Positions 22,486 through 34,400 of a stretch of DNA of 64,000 nucleotides are shown piece by piece. This DNA is from Malurus cyaneus samueli (Eukaryota > Chordata > Aves > Passeriformes > Maluridae), in the NCBI GenBank assembly GCA_009741485.1, contig VKON01000114.1, positions 176,876-240,875 on the forward strand. Reading direction: 5' to 3'. Each line of letters starts with the position of its first letter. The stretch's first letter is position 1. The position numbers were made by a program, and so were the translations under genes. Under the pieces are notes generated by a model. The model did not search any database and had not been told where the DNA came from. It saw only the letters and a list, made by a program, of their open reading frames with translations.

Positions 22486-25400
22486 CTGAGAAATGAAAGA
22501 CATGTTAAATTCAGCCTATTAAAATACCAGTATATTGTATTTCTTGTCTATGACAGTTCTCAAAACTTGAAAAATTTGCAAAGGATGTAAAAGCATGTAG
22601 GTGGAAAAGTGTCCAGGGACCAGAACAGGTGGGGTGGTTGTGCTGACCGAGGGTCAGTGTGAGCAGTGAAGCTGCTGTCACATCATGCCATGTGAGGAGG
22701 GTTAGAGACCAGAACAGTTACCAAAAAAAGAGGTCTCCCAGCTCTGGAATGGATTAGAGATTCCAATTTTCCTGATGGTGCATGTGCTGAGAAAACTCAG
22801 CAGCCAGCCTGGAACTCAGGACCTCACCTGGCCATCAAGCTCATCCTTCAGAAAAGACATGTCCTCGCCTTCTTTTGCATCCCACCTGTCAAGAAAAAGT
22901 ACTCAGAATTTAGGGCTTGAAGTTCTTACAAAGCCAGTGTCCCTGCCTGACACCCAGATAGGGATTCTTATCAGGGCCATGCATTCCTTGTCTAAGCCCG
23001 TTGTCCAGGCCCATCCAGAGACACTCATTTGAGACCACTAAATCTGAAAGAACTGGCTGCTGTAATTCTAATTGCAATGAAAATATAAACTCCAGTTGCC
23101 AGAACACCACTGAATCAGACGAAGAAGATACAGTTTGCTCGTGCTGATGCCTGCCACAATCTGGTCCTGCTTGCATGACAGTGCCCAAGTGTCCCACGTC
23201 TCCATGACAGCAGCCACAGAGGGAGATACTGAAGGCTAAAATTGCTTTGAAGTAGCTTGGAAGACAGACTATTTAAAAGGGCCTGGAGGGACAGGACAAG
23301 GGGATGGCTTCCCACTGACAGAGGGCAGTGTTAGGTGGGATATCGGGAAGAAATGCTTCCCTGTGAGGGTGGTGAGGCCCTGGCACAGGCTGCCTCTTCA
23401 CACTTAGGCTGGGAGTGACACTTGGACGTGCACACCATGGCAGTGCTGCCAGCTCCTCACCTTCTGGCTCTGCCTGTCAGTCTGTCCTTCCCCTTGGCAC
23501 GGCTGCTCACAGCAGGCACTGCTTTCGGACCAGGGTCACTCACATTCACTCCGTGATGTCCTCCTCCTGGAAAACAGGTTGGAAATGCCATGCAGAAGCA
23601 AGCAGAAGCAGCTGATGGACTGCTGAACAGACCAACACCCTTGTATCCTTGGAAAGGAACTCTGGAGTGGGAAGCCTTTGAACCTGTGTGCATACTGCAC
23701 ATATATTTTCTAAACCAATGAATATAAATCAAGTTTTTAGGGTGCTTCTTGTATGGGCTTTTTTATTCCAAATTCCAATTATAACTTTAAATCTTATTTC
23801 TTGGATACAGTCTCACATGTCTGTTCTTGGAAGACTTTCCCCTGCACAGAGCTATGAGAGCAGCCACATGGTATGTTCCAAAAGGCTCTTCAAATCAGCA
23901 AGTGCCTGGAGAGAACCCTCTCCCTGAGGGATATCAGAGGTGCTGGGATTTAGTGGGGTGACACAACAGAACCCTTTACTCACCTCTCCCATCAGGAGGA
24001 AAGGATCTGTGCTGGAATTTCCTTGCATTCCTTCCCCCTGCAAGGACACAAGGATGCACCAAAGTGAGTGAGGGTCTATAATGGACAGGCAACAGAAATC
24101 CTGATGTTCAAATAGGGTGTCACAAGGGAAAGCTTTGTTTTGCAAAATCATCTCCTGAGGAACAGGACTCAGGATGGACTTATGCCAGTAAAGAAGCCAG
24201 CATGTGCCATAGGGATCAGAGGTGATGTGCTCTGGAATAGGATTGCCTCTTAAACCAGTGTGTGGGATAAGGAGGCAGGGCTGAGCCTCCACACTGTATT
24301 GTACCAGGGTACAAAAGCCACTGCTCTCCCTGGGAAGGTCCAAAGCTCTAGCACCCAGCTGCTCAAACCCATCCCCTGAGCCCTCTGCCCAGCAGGGAGG
24401 GCTGAGCCCCCAGCTCAGAGGTGTTTGCCCAGGAAAGCAGAGCTTCACAGCCAACAGCCACAGCAGCTGCTGCAGCACTGGGATGCGCACGATCAGTGTT
24501 CACTAGCGTCAGGACAGAGTCTAGGTGTCCCTTGCCAACCTTTCTTATTGCTGGGATTATCCAAGGCTGGCTCCCCATCCTTAACAAAGTCCTCTTCAAA
24601 CCTGCAGGTTAAAAACAGGCATTGTCAGACCTGACCATTCTCCTTCAGTGTGCAAAGCATGGGCAGGAGCCCTTGGCATGGCGCAGACTCTGGCCTTTGG
24701 CCCTTCTCCACCTGCCCAAGGGCAAACCTGTGCAGGTTTCTCAGCAGCAGCTGAAGCTGTGGGTGCTAGCTGAGGTTGTGATGCAGTTCTGCCACAAAGA
24801 AGAACTTCTAAAACCTTTATGTCAGTACCCATGTGTATATATTAAATTCTGTGAACATCCCATAGATGTAGTGTTGCTGTACTACACTCAAATGCAGTCT
24901 CCCAAGCTTCCAAACACAATCTGAAGTAGCTTCAGGACTTGTCAACTCAAATCAGAGTCGTTGGTTTCTAGTCCTGCTTTTTTTCTAGTTTTATGTTGTG
25001 GGTTTTCTCTTAAAAATGGACTTTTGGAAAAATAGTGGGGCTCAGGGCTGTCTTGCCATCAACACTCAGCACCCGCTAAGTCAACTCACCCCTAGTTATT
25101 GGGGTCTCAGTGACTGAAAATTGGTCTGTTTGGTCCCATTCCTCAGCCAAAGGATTTTCCCACCTCCCAGTCCAGTTCAAACTGTTCTGTTACCAAACCT
25201 TTGTAAGATTCCCTAACTCCACACCCTACCAGAAGCTTATCCTGCTGCAGGTGCCAAGTAATTCTCCAAAGCTCTCTAGCTGGTGTGACCCAGCTGAACC
25301 ATCACAATCAGAGGGACAGTGATTAAGGCAGGGATGTGTCCGGCCCCACTCCCAGCTGTCCCACACTGCTATTCCCAGCACTGTCCTGTATCACACGTCT

Positions 25401-28400
25401 GGCTCTTTGAAGTGACACTGTTGCCCTGCAGTGGCCAAACAGGCTCAGTTTATGGGGTGGGGAGAATATAGGCATGCTGAGCTCTCCTGTGCTTGAAAAC
25501 AAGCAGGGGCAGTGAGAATGCAAGTTTGTCCACGCCTGTTTCTGGAAAAGCACCTGAACCCTATTGCCATTGCATTTGTTCATGTGGAAATGGAGAGGAT
25601 CCTCCAGATGCAGACTGAACCTTGGTTCATGCTCCCCTCCCTCCCACAGTCCATATCCTGGCTGGACCAAAGGCAGGCAATCTTTGTCAGCACATGGCAG
25701 CCCCTCTCAGTGTAGGAGAGCTCATGGCAGGAAGAAAACATGAGAATCACTCTGATACCTGATTCCACTTTCGGGCACGGCTGGGGAGGAAGAGGCGCCA
25801 AGTGTGGATGTGGTCAGGCACATGGCAGCATGGGATTGATAAATATCCACACAAGATCCTACCCGTGGCTTTAGGCCTGCTGCAGGCAAAGCACCCCGGC
25901 GCAGGGAGGGACCTACATGTGCTCTGACTTCTCCACATCCCAAGCCCGTCGCCACTCGCCCTTGGCGTTCTTGTGACGTGCCAGGCGCTCCAGGTCGATC
26001 TGCTCTCGCTCCCTCTTCCAGCGGATGTACTCCGAGCGTTCCCGGCCAGTCATGGGGAAACTCAGGTCTCCGAGGCTCTTCTGGACTGGCTTCCCACCAT
26101 CCTGGTGGAGAGATAAGAGCTTCTGGTTAATGAAACTGTCTGAAACAGCTGCATTCAGGGTACTTCGTACTGTCACCAACACAAATGCTCAGCAATATTT
26201 GAAAAGAACTTGGGGCAAGTCAGCTCCTTTCTCTGAAGTGATGTGCACACACCAAGGCTCTGCTTTACCCAGAGCAGTCCCAGGGCTCTTTTGCTCCACG
26301 GAGGGGAAAACTGAGGCAGAAACCTTCGCTAGGGTCTACTTACAGTGTAAAGCCAGTTCCTGGAGAGATTGCAACATCCCTCAACATGAGAGTCCCTCAA
26401 CCTGAAGACTTTAGGATACTTAAATCAAAGTTATGCCTATGAAATCCTTCACAAAGAGAAGGCAGGGAAGGAAGTCAGCCTTCTGTGACCACCAGGTATC
26501 TATGAGAGCCCACAGTCTGAGGCCAACCCTGTGCCCAAGGACAGCATTCCCAGAGCAAAGGGGCTCTTTACCTTCACTGCTGTCAGGCTCTTGGTTTATC
26601 ACTCCTCATGGCAGGCTGGTTAAGGGCTGACACTGCTCAAAAATTTAAAGCTTAATGGAAAGACAGTTCAGAGCTGATGGAGCATGTGGGGGGAAGCAGC
26701 CCAGCTGTCAGGTTAATGGATGAGGTGGAAGCAGGAGCCGACAGGCTGTGGTGTGTTGTCAAGCAACAGTGTGTAGGGAATAGCTTAGTGCAGAGCCGAG
26801 TCCTAGGGTGCTAATTATCAGTGGGTAATTCATCACCTCACACACGTGTCCTTCCACACCAGCCACCCTCACACCTTCCCCAAAGAGGAATTAACTCCTC
26901 AGCCTTGCATTGCCAATAACAGACACAGCAGGAAGGAGGGATTGAAAGCCCTGTTACCAAGGTGACCCACCTGCGTGGGCAAGAGCTGGGGTGGCACCAA
27001 TTGCTCCTCCATTCCTCAGCTGGCAGCAACTGGAGACTTCACACCGTGTCCCCAGGGAGGGAGAGATGAGGTCCAGAGAAAGGCAAGGCACAGTGGGGCA
27101 AAGCCAGGGCAAGCACTGTCCCTCAGCTGGGGCACAGCCTGGGGGTGCTCCCCAACTCTTGCCACCCCATGCTAAGGCACAGTGGGTCCTGCCAGCATGG
27201 ATCCCGATGCACCCATAAAGCCAAAAGGCAGGGAAGGACTGAGGTTGATGCCCCTGCTCTCTTGTGGGGAGGGGCAGAAGTGGCTGGGGGCCCAAGGAGC
27301 AGGAGGAGCCGGTCCCTCACCTCAATTACAGCGTAACTGTGGTTAGCTGGGACCACAGGCTATCATGATTCCCCTTCCTGCTCCGGGGGCCTCAGCTGGA
27401 TTTGACATCTAAGAGCCCATCTGTGTCCTCCTAATGAATCACACTGAGGTGGGTTATTCTATTTGTGCTCCATTAATTAAAGCATCTGCAGGCTCAGGGG
27501 AGCCAGCATGTCTCCAGGCTTTGCATTAAACAGTCAGTGGGAAGGCCTGTGCTTTAATTTACCTCCATCCTACTCAGCTCTGACTGAAGTGAGGAGCTGT
27601 AGCTGATACGGCCTGAGTTTTTCAATCCACAAGGAAATGGTTTTGGGAGAGGACCCAGCCAAGGCTGTGCTGCCACAGGGGTTCCTGAGCGTGTTACCCT
27701 TCCTAACATGCCTGCAGCTGTGTGAAGGGCTTGAGCAGCCATGACAAGGTGTGGAGGCAGGTCCCTGTCACCTTTCCAGTGCTGCTTTACTCCACGTGCA
27801 TCAGCTGTAAAGCTTGGGATGGTAAGAGAGATAAATACAGGACCATGTCAGAGCACATTGCTGCTTCACAAAATTACAGGATGGTTTGGGTGTGAAAAGA
27901 CCTCAGAGATCATTTTCCTTTTGGACTATGGTGAGGATGCACATTCTACTAGTTTCCTCTTCCAAGACAAGGGTCCTCACAAAGTGACCTGGGCCCCACT
28001 CACCTTCCGGCTGTGCTCACTTTCTGGGCCTCTGTCACTGTCTGATCTCCTCTTCTCTGCTGTTCTTCGCTCTTCTCTCTGCAAGACAACGGGCACAGGA
28101 ATTACTTCAAGGATTAAGCAAAGATTCCTGGCAGGGGAATCTGTGCCTGACCCTATCCCCACCAGGGCATATAAGAACTGCCCATAAAAGATCAGCAAAA
28201 GAGGAAGGATTGTTTCTGGGGCCCCAAATCAAACTGATGTAGAAAGAAAAAGTCAGAAAGAAAGAGGTGTATGAGAAAAGCATCCCCTCAGGCTGGAAGC
28301 AGAGTGGTGTCCTGCATGGTCCTGTTTCTTTCCAAGGCAGACCAAGTTTCAGGTACCTTTCCAGATTTGAGCCAGTTTGGGATTCCACTGTACTGTGGGA

Positions 28401-31400
28401 GCCTATCTGAGGTGCAGCTACAACCCAGCATGGTCAAACTAGAAGTGATTTTAGTCTCTGGCAAACATGGCATCCTTCTACCAGAGTCCATCCCTGCTCC
28501 CACAGGGGTTACGCATGCTGCCACCAGACTGACAAGCTCTGCTCTAGTGTTGATATTTCTCTGCCTGGCAGGAGGTGACAATTAGCACCTGTCATAGTGA
28601 GCCACAGGCACCAAACAAGGACCAAGCCTGGGGTTCTCTGTCCTCACATGGGACTAATAATAGAGACAGAGCCATGTCAGAGGCCAGGGTGGGATCACTA
28701 ACAAAACAGTGGGTCCTAACAAAACAGTCTGCAGAGCATAAAGATCCTTTAGGAAAGGGTTCCTGCCTGGTTGGATGGCTGCAGGGCCGGAGATGTGTGG
28801 GGCTGAGCTTGTCCTGCTGCCATTTTTGCAGTGCCAAGCAGAACTGAAACACAAAGAGGAATGTGGCAGCACAAACTGCCAGCTCAGCCCTTCCAGAAAG
28901 CAGCAGCGCAGTGAGGTCCAGCCTAGGCTGGAAACAGGACTTTTATTCCATGCATTCACCAGACCCAGCTTTAGTTTTACAGGGAAATTCAGGATATCAG
29001 TCTCAACACCTGCAGCTCTGCTCAGTCTCCCAAGGCAACACATCCCATTTCAGCTTGTTCCCATGTACCCCACGGGTTCATGCAGACAGCAAGCTGGAGA
29101 CAGATTTTTTTGGGGGATTGCCCATACATGTTAAATCTGAGGCAGATGGGAACTGTGGCCATACAGCTCATGGACATTGCACTTGGTGCATGACAGCTTC
29201 ACTGGTCTGACTGGTAGCTCCAGTACAGATGGAGGTTTGTTCAAACAGATCCATGGAAAATAGGAGGGAAATATTAGCTATATTGTCCTGGGATTTTGGC
29301 CCAGATTTGGGAAAAATGCAGAGGGGTCTGTGCTCAGAGAAGCCGCTCCTCACCATATCCTGCCTGCTGCCAAAGGAGATATAGTAAAAGACAACAATGG
29401 GGATTTATTTCAAAACATTGCTGTGAAAATTTATGTAATCAAAAATGCTCCCTCTGAACTCAAAGTCACCTGCTCCAGCAGCCCTGTTTGAAGAACCCTG
29501 TAGTGAAAGATTGAATGAGCCTCTGCAACCACAAACTGAGCATTTACAGAGAGATTCGATAGCAGAAACCCAGAAACCTTGCTCTCCTAGAGCCTTGCAT
29601 CCCACTGGCTGTCCCATTTGGAATGCTTGCTCACCAGTGCCCCTGCCAAACCTGGTCACAGGGACACTACACAACCCTTTGTCCTTTCACACTCTCACTC
29701 CAAGCCAGCTGCCTTTTGCTTTAGTCTGCTTCTATTTTTGCTTCTCAGAGGGCACCGTGGAAAATGGATAAGACCACAAAAATGTAGTTCTTTTGTACCA
29801 GGACAGCAGGTCTGAGCTGCACGGAGAACAGCCAGCTTGGCTCTTGCACTGGCACAGGAGCAGAATTCCCATTGTCCTGCTGCCCCAGAGCCACTGTTCC
29901 CGTTACCACACACCCAGGCCAAGAGGAAGCAAAACATGTTTTTCTTTTCCTTCTTCCTCTCTGCCCCAAAATTATGAAAAATGACATGGACATTATTATG
30001 CCTAGTGTAATTCTTCCTGCAGAGCAGGAGGAGGACACAAAAGCCTGAAGCAGTCAAGGAAGATTAAGGTTGTTTATCCTGAGGTTTCTGCCAGGATTTC
30101 TCAGTTTCTCCGTCCAGACTGGCCCAGGGTGGGGCCCAGGGTGGGGCAGATCCTGCTCCGAACCAGCTCTGGGATCCCAAATGCCTTCTGCCACAGGGTC
30201 TTTCTGACCTCCTGACACATATCCCCAGCCAATGTCACTGTGCAGTGGTGACAGTACTGATGCCACTATCCAGCCAAGCATTGGTTCATACTAGCAGCTT
30301 TCCAGAAGCTTTGACAGGCTTCCATATCTCCGAGTTACTCCAATGTCTTCTTTTTTGAAAAATAAGGGCTATCAGATGAACCTTTTGGTACCCACTTCTC
30401 CAGGCACGTGTCAGCACCACAACTGGCATTTATTTCTTCTGCAGGAGGAGATTTTTATAGGAGCTTAAAGCTGTTTTTCCAGTGCTCAGATTCCCCACTG
30501 GGCAGGATTTTTGAAACTAGTACATGAGAGGATTTTTTTTTTATAAATCTTTTGAAAAATCTGCCTCCTTAATTGTGCTGCCTGAAGGGAGCTAAGGTCT
30601 TTTCAGCCACCCTTTCTGCGTATTTTCCCCTCCCATCTGCAATGTAAAAGCAAGTGTTTTTCCTGCCACGGGTTTGGTTCATATCCTCTGCAAGCACCAA
30701 TACCACTCTGTGTTAGTCCCTGAAAGCAGCTTTTGTATCTCTTGATTACAGTCATTTCTGATACACCATCCTGGGAAACTCTGTTAATAAAAGGACAATT
30801 TAAAAGCCCTGAAGCTCTATCAACTGCCCATTTAAAAGATGATTTGTAACCTGTTAATTAACCATTGTGCTCCACTGGTCCTGGGCTGCTGGCTCCCAGC
30901 TCTAATGTACTAATGAGCCTGAAACACTGCCAGAGCATGGAGTGGCTTTTTAGGGCTAAAAATGAAGGATTGTCTCCAGCTCTGTGTGCAGGAGAGCCCT
31001 GAGGCAGGTTTAGGGGCAGCCAGGCAGAGATGAGTCCCAGATGTGGCACCTCCAAGCCAACAGCAGCACTGGAGGTTGTGAAGTTGCACCAGTAGAGCAA
31101 TGGGCTCTGCAAGGAGACAGGATAATTTGGTCCCTTCAGCCCTCTGGGTTAACAGAGAGTGAAAGAGTCTTTCTACTTATGGCACCGGGGCTGTCTTGGA
31201 AAAGGAGATCATGAGAGCAGCTTTTTTTCCTTTGCTTTTCCTCTTTGGCAGCTTCTGCCCCAGCTGTGCTGCAGTCCAGGACTGCCAGTGTGAGTTAGCC
31301 AGGAGCATCACAGGCAGCAAGAATGGGAGTCTTTTTCCTTGTCAGGTTTTTTTGGGGGGGTTGTTTTTTTTTTTTTCTTTTATTGAATTTCATCATGAAT

Positions 31401-34400
31401 AAAAATAGAGAAAATGTGCGGTAACAAGGACACCCATCAAATACTTTAATAGGAAAAATTTGACAAGTGCACAGAGGAGGAAGCAAATTTNNNNNNNNNN
31501 TGGTGGGGGGAGTGATGGATGTGATCTTTTCTCCCAGGCCTTTCTGGGAACCCCAGAAGAGCAGGGAACCAGTTGGGGCATGAGGTAAAAAGGCCCAAAG
31601 GATGAACCATGTGGGGTTAATGAGAGACTGAAAGTTAATCCTTGAATCGGAGGTCACAGCTCTGGTCCTAACACACAGCTACCCAGCTGACAACACTGAC
31701 ACCCCACCAGGCTCTCCAGCAGCTGATCGATTTGGGGAGGAAAATGAAGTTTCTCTTTTGGATTAACAACTGATTAAAGGATAGAAAAGAAAAAGTGGCA
31801 AGAAAATGGCGGTTTCCATGGCAGGAGATTAGCAGGAGTGTGCCACTGCAAGTGTGCTGCTCAACATGCTCATAAATGGTCTGGAAAAGGAGCTGAAGAG
31901 AGGGATGACAGTTTGCTGATGATACTAAATCATCCAGGGCAAAGAATGTAATTTGCCCGGAAAGAGCTGCGAAAGATCTCTTGACATTGAACGTCTGCAT
32001 CATTACAGCTGAAATTCAATATCAGTAATACAGAATAACTCACAGGAAAATGCCGTTTCTTGGATACATACACACAGAGTAATGAGTCCTGAGCTATGAT
32101 TAACAGTCAGGAATGAAATTTTGGTGTTACTGTGACTAGTTCTCTGAAAATGTTAGCTCAAATTTGTTGGGAGAAGAATAGAGAATAAGCCAGAACATTG
32201 TTACATCACTGACTATATCCGGGACAGCCTGCAGCTGGGATACCATGTGCAGTTCTGGTCTGCTTGTATTGAAAGAATATGGTAAAAATAACAAAAACAC
32301 AAATGGGGACAATGAGAATGATCAGAAATAAAGAACTGTCCTCAGCAGATATATCTAAATAGGAGCAATCTCTTAAGTTATGTGAGATGGCTGAAGGGAG
32401 ATGTGAAACAGGTCAATAAAATTTTTTGTGCTTTGGGAATAGACCAGGGAATGATCTATTCACTGCTCCCCATGACACAGGAACAGCAAATGGAGCTGTC
32501 AGGGAACAAGGCTGAACCAGAGTGGGATTCTAAGCTTCCATGATTTGATGGCTTTAGCCAGTGCAGCCTTAGGCCTGCCCTCATACACTCTGAGTCCAGA
32601 TGCTCCAGTGTGAGCAAGGCATTGCCAAAACTACATATATGGATCCTCAGCCTCAAATTTCATATCCCATTATGAAACCAGATGAAAGATGACCTTTTCC
32701 AGGACAGTCTATACACTTAAAGGACGGCACAGGATCTAAAGCCAACATCCAGGCACTCCCCCTGCTGCTCTCTCCTAGCGCAGCTCGAACCCTGATGACC
32801 TCAGAGACAAGTGTTTAAACAAGCCCAGCAGAGAGCAGAAGGAAGACACTTCCCCTGTACATTACAGAAGTACATCTGACAGCCTCGAGGGTAGGAACAG
32901 CACAGGCACAGTCAGGACATTCCCATTACATCCAGGAGTGTTGGTGATGGTGCCTAGACTGAAACAGCAATATCTGTCATGTGGACTACTGGGGTTAGCA
33001 GTGGCTCAATCACACAGCTCATCTGAAGTTTAGGGCATTCAAAACACTGCTTGGCAGCCACGAGAAAGGAATACTTGGGCTCTTGGAGCCTAGGTAAGCC
33101 CTGGGGAGGAGGAGGAGAAGCTGAAGATGAGCGTGGGTAGTAGCAGCAAATGGTCAGCAGTGTCCCAGAGAGGGGCTGCAGACATCTCCCAGCATTCCTG
33201 GGTGTGTTTGGTAGTCACTCCAAGTGTTGCTCTCCTACACAGTCTTTGCTGACCCTCTTCACTGCAGGCATTCTTCCTTATCTGTGAAAACTCCCAAAGA
33301 AGAAAATAGCACATGCCTCTGTGTGTGTAAAGAGGAAGGTATTTGCAAAGAAGTATTTGAAATATGTTTCAAAGATTACCAAAGCACAGCTCACTCAGCA
33401 GGTGATGGCCAGGCACAGCATTGATGTGGCTCAGAAGCAGATATTGCCCAGTTAACGTTTAAGTTGTGCAGTGAGTCAGGAGGACACTGCTCCTGTCCCA
33501 CTCTGCTGTGTGCCTCCAAAAAGAAGCGGGTAAGAGAGGAGGTGAAGTTCATGCCCTGTATCTGGCAGTGTTTTAATCATCCTCCCAAAACAGCATCTGC
33601 TTATGAACCCAGTATTCTTAGGAGCCTTCTAGCTTTAGCTAGGGTCACAGGGGAGGGAAAAAATCATGGCTTTCTTCTTTCACAGGGATGGAAAGCAGAG
33701 ATACGAAGATGATGAGCTGCACACACAGAGTGTGTCCCAGCATCCTGTGGCTGGGCCCTCCTCATGCCAGCAGTAGAAGTGCATGCCGTGGATAGGCTCC
33801 GGGCCAGTCACTAGCACTGCACTTACCTTTTCCTTGTTGTCCATGGTGATGGCAATCTGCATCCTCCTGCCCCGTCGGAAAGCCACCAAATGGTCTGTCT
33901 CCTCCTCGCTCAGCTCCGGCGCTCGGCCCGGGCCAGGGAAGCTCTCGGCGCGTTTCTCGCTGACAATCCTCTTGCCCTGGAAGGGACAGATTGAGTTAAG
34001 GACACCTCCATTAGCACTGCTAGGAGAGTGGCCATCCCAAACTGCAAAGGATTTTGGGCTGGCAGAACAGAAAATGAGCCAAACAGTCTTGGCTTCTAAA
34101 GCTGCCACCCCACTCTGTGGGATCTGTGATATTACAGAGGTGTGTTTACCTGAGCACAACGTGGCTATGGTGGGATTCACCCTGCTCAGATGATCTGCAG
34201 CATGAACACTGAGAGATGGTTTTATTTTGAGCTTGTGTTTGTGTCTTTGAAACAAATGTGAGGTTGTCCCCTCCACAGAAAATAAGTCCCAATAAAATGT
34301 GAGACCTCCTCAGAGCATAACCTAGAAGGTGGAATAGAAGGGGAACAGTGGGGCTCTTTCTCTCCAGCCTTACCCACATAGCAGTTGAAAATGAAATATG

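Larger units (their letters stand above)
28079..33826 (-). other. CCDC9B intron 6, containing the assembly gap and an old LINE
   Basis: The longest intron of the gene here. It contains a T/G-rich tract at about 31347-31383, ten Ns at 31491-31500, and an ancient CR1-like element at about 31845-32560. No exon encoding the CCDC9 helix expected between exons 6 and 7 was visible in the sequenced part. Confidence 0.55.

Noticed and set aside
21774..22496. 240-codon plus-strand open frame
   Set aside because: It is the antisense shadow of CCDC9B exon 13; the minus frame has matching splice phases and a family-like composition.
23852..24490. 212-codon minus-strand frame covering CCDC9B exon 10 in another phase
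   Set aside because: It would give exon 10 phase-0 entry (GEGMQGNSS...), which neither exon 9 nor exon 11 supports; the phase-1 reading links both neighbours.
33680..34276. 198-codon minus-strand frame taken as one exon
   Set aside because: Only the part between the acceptor at 33976 and the donor at 33827 is conserved; the rest reads into introns.
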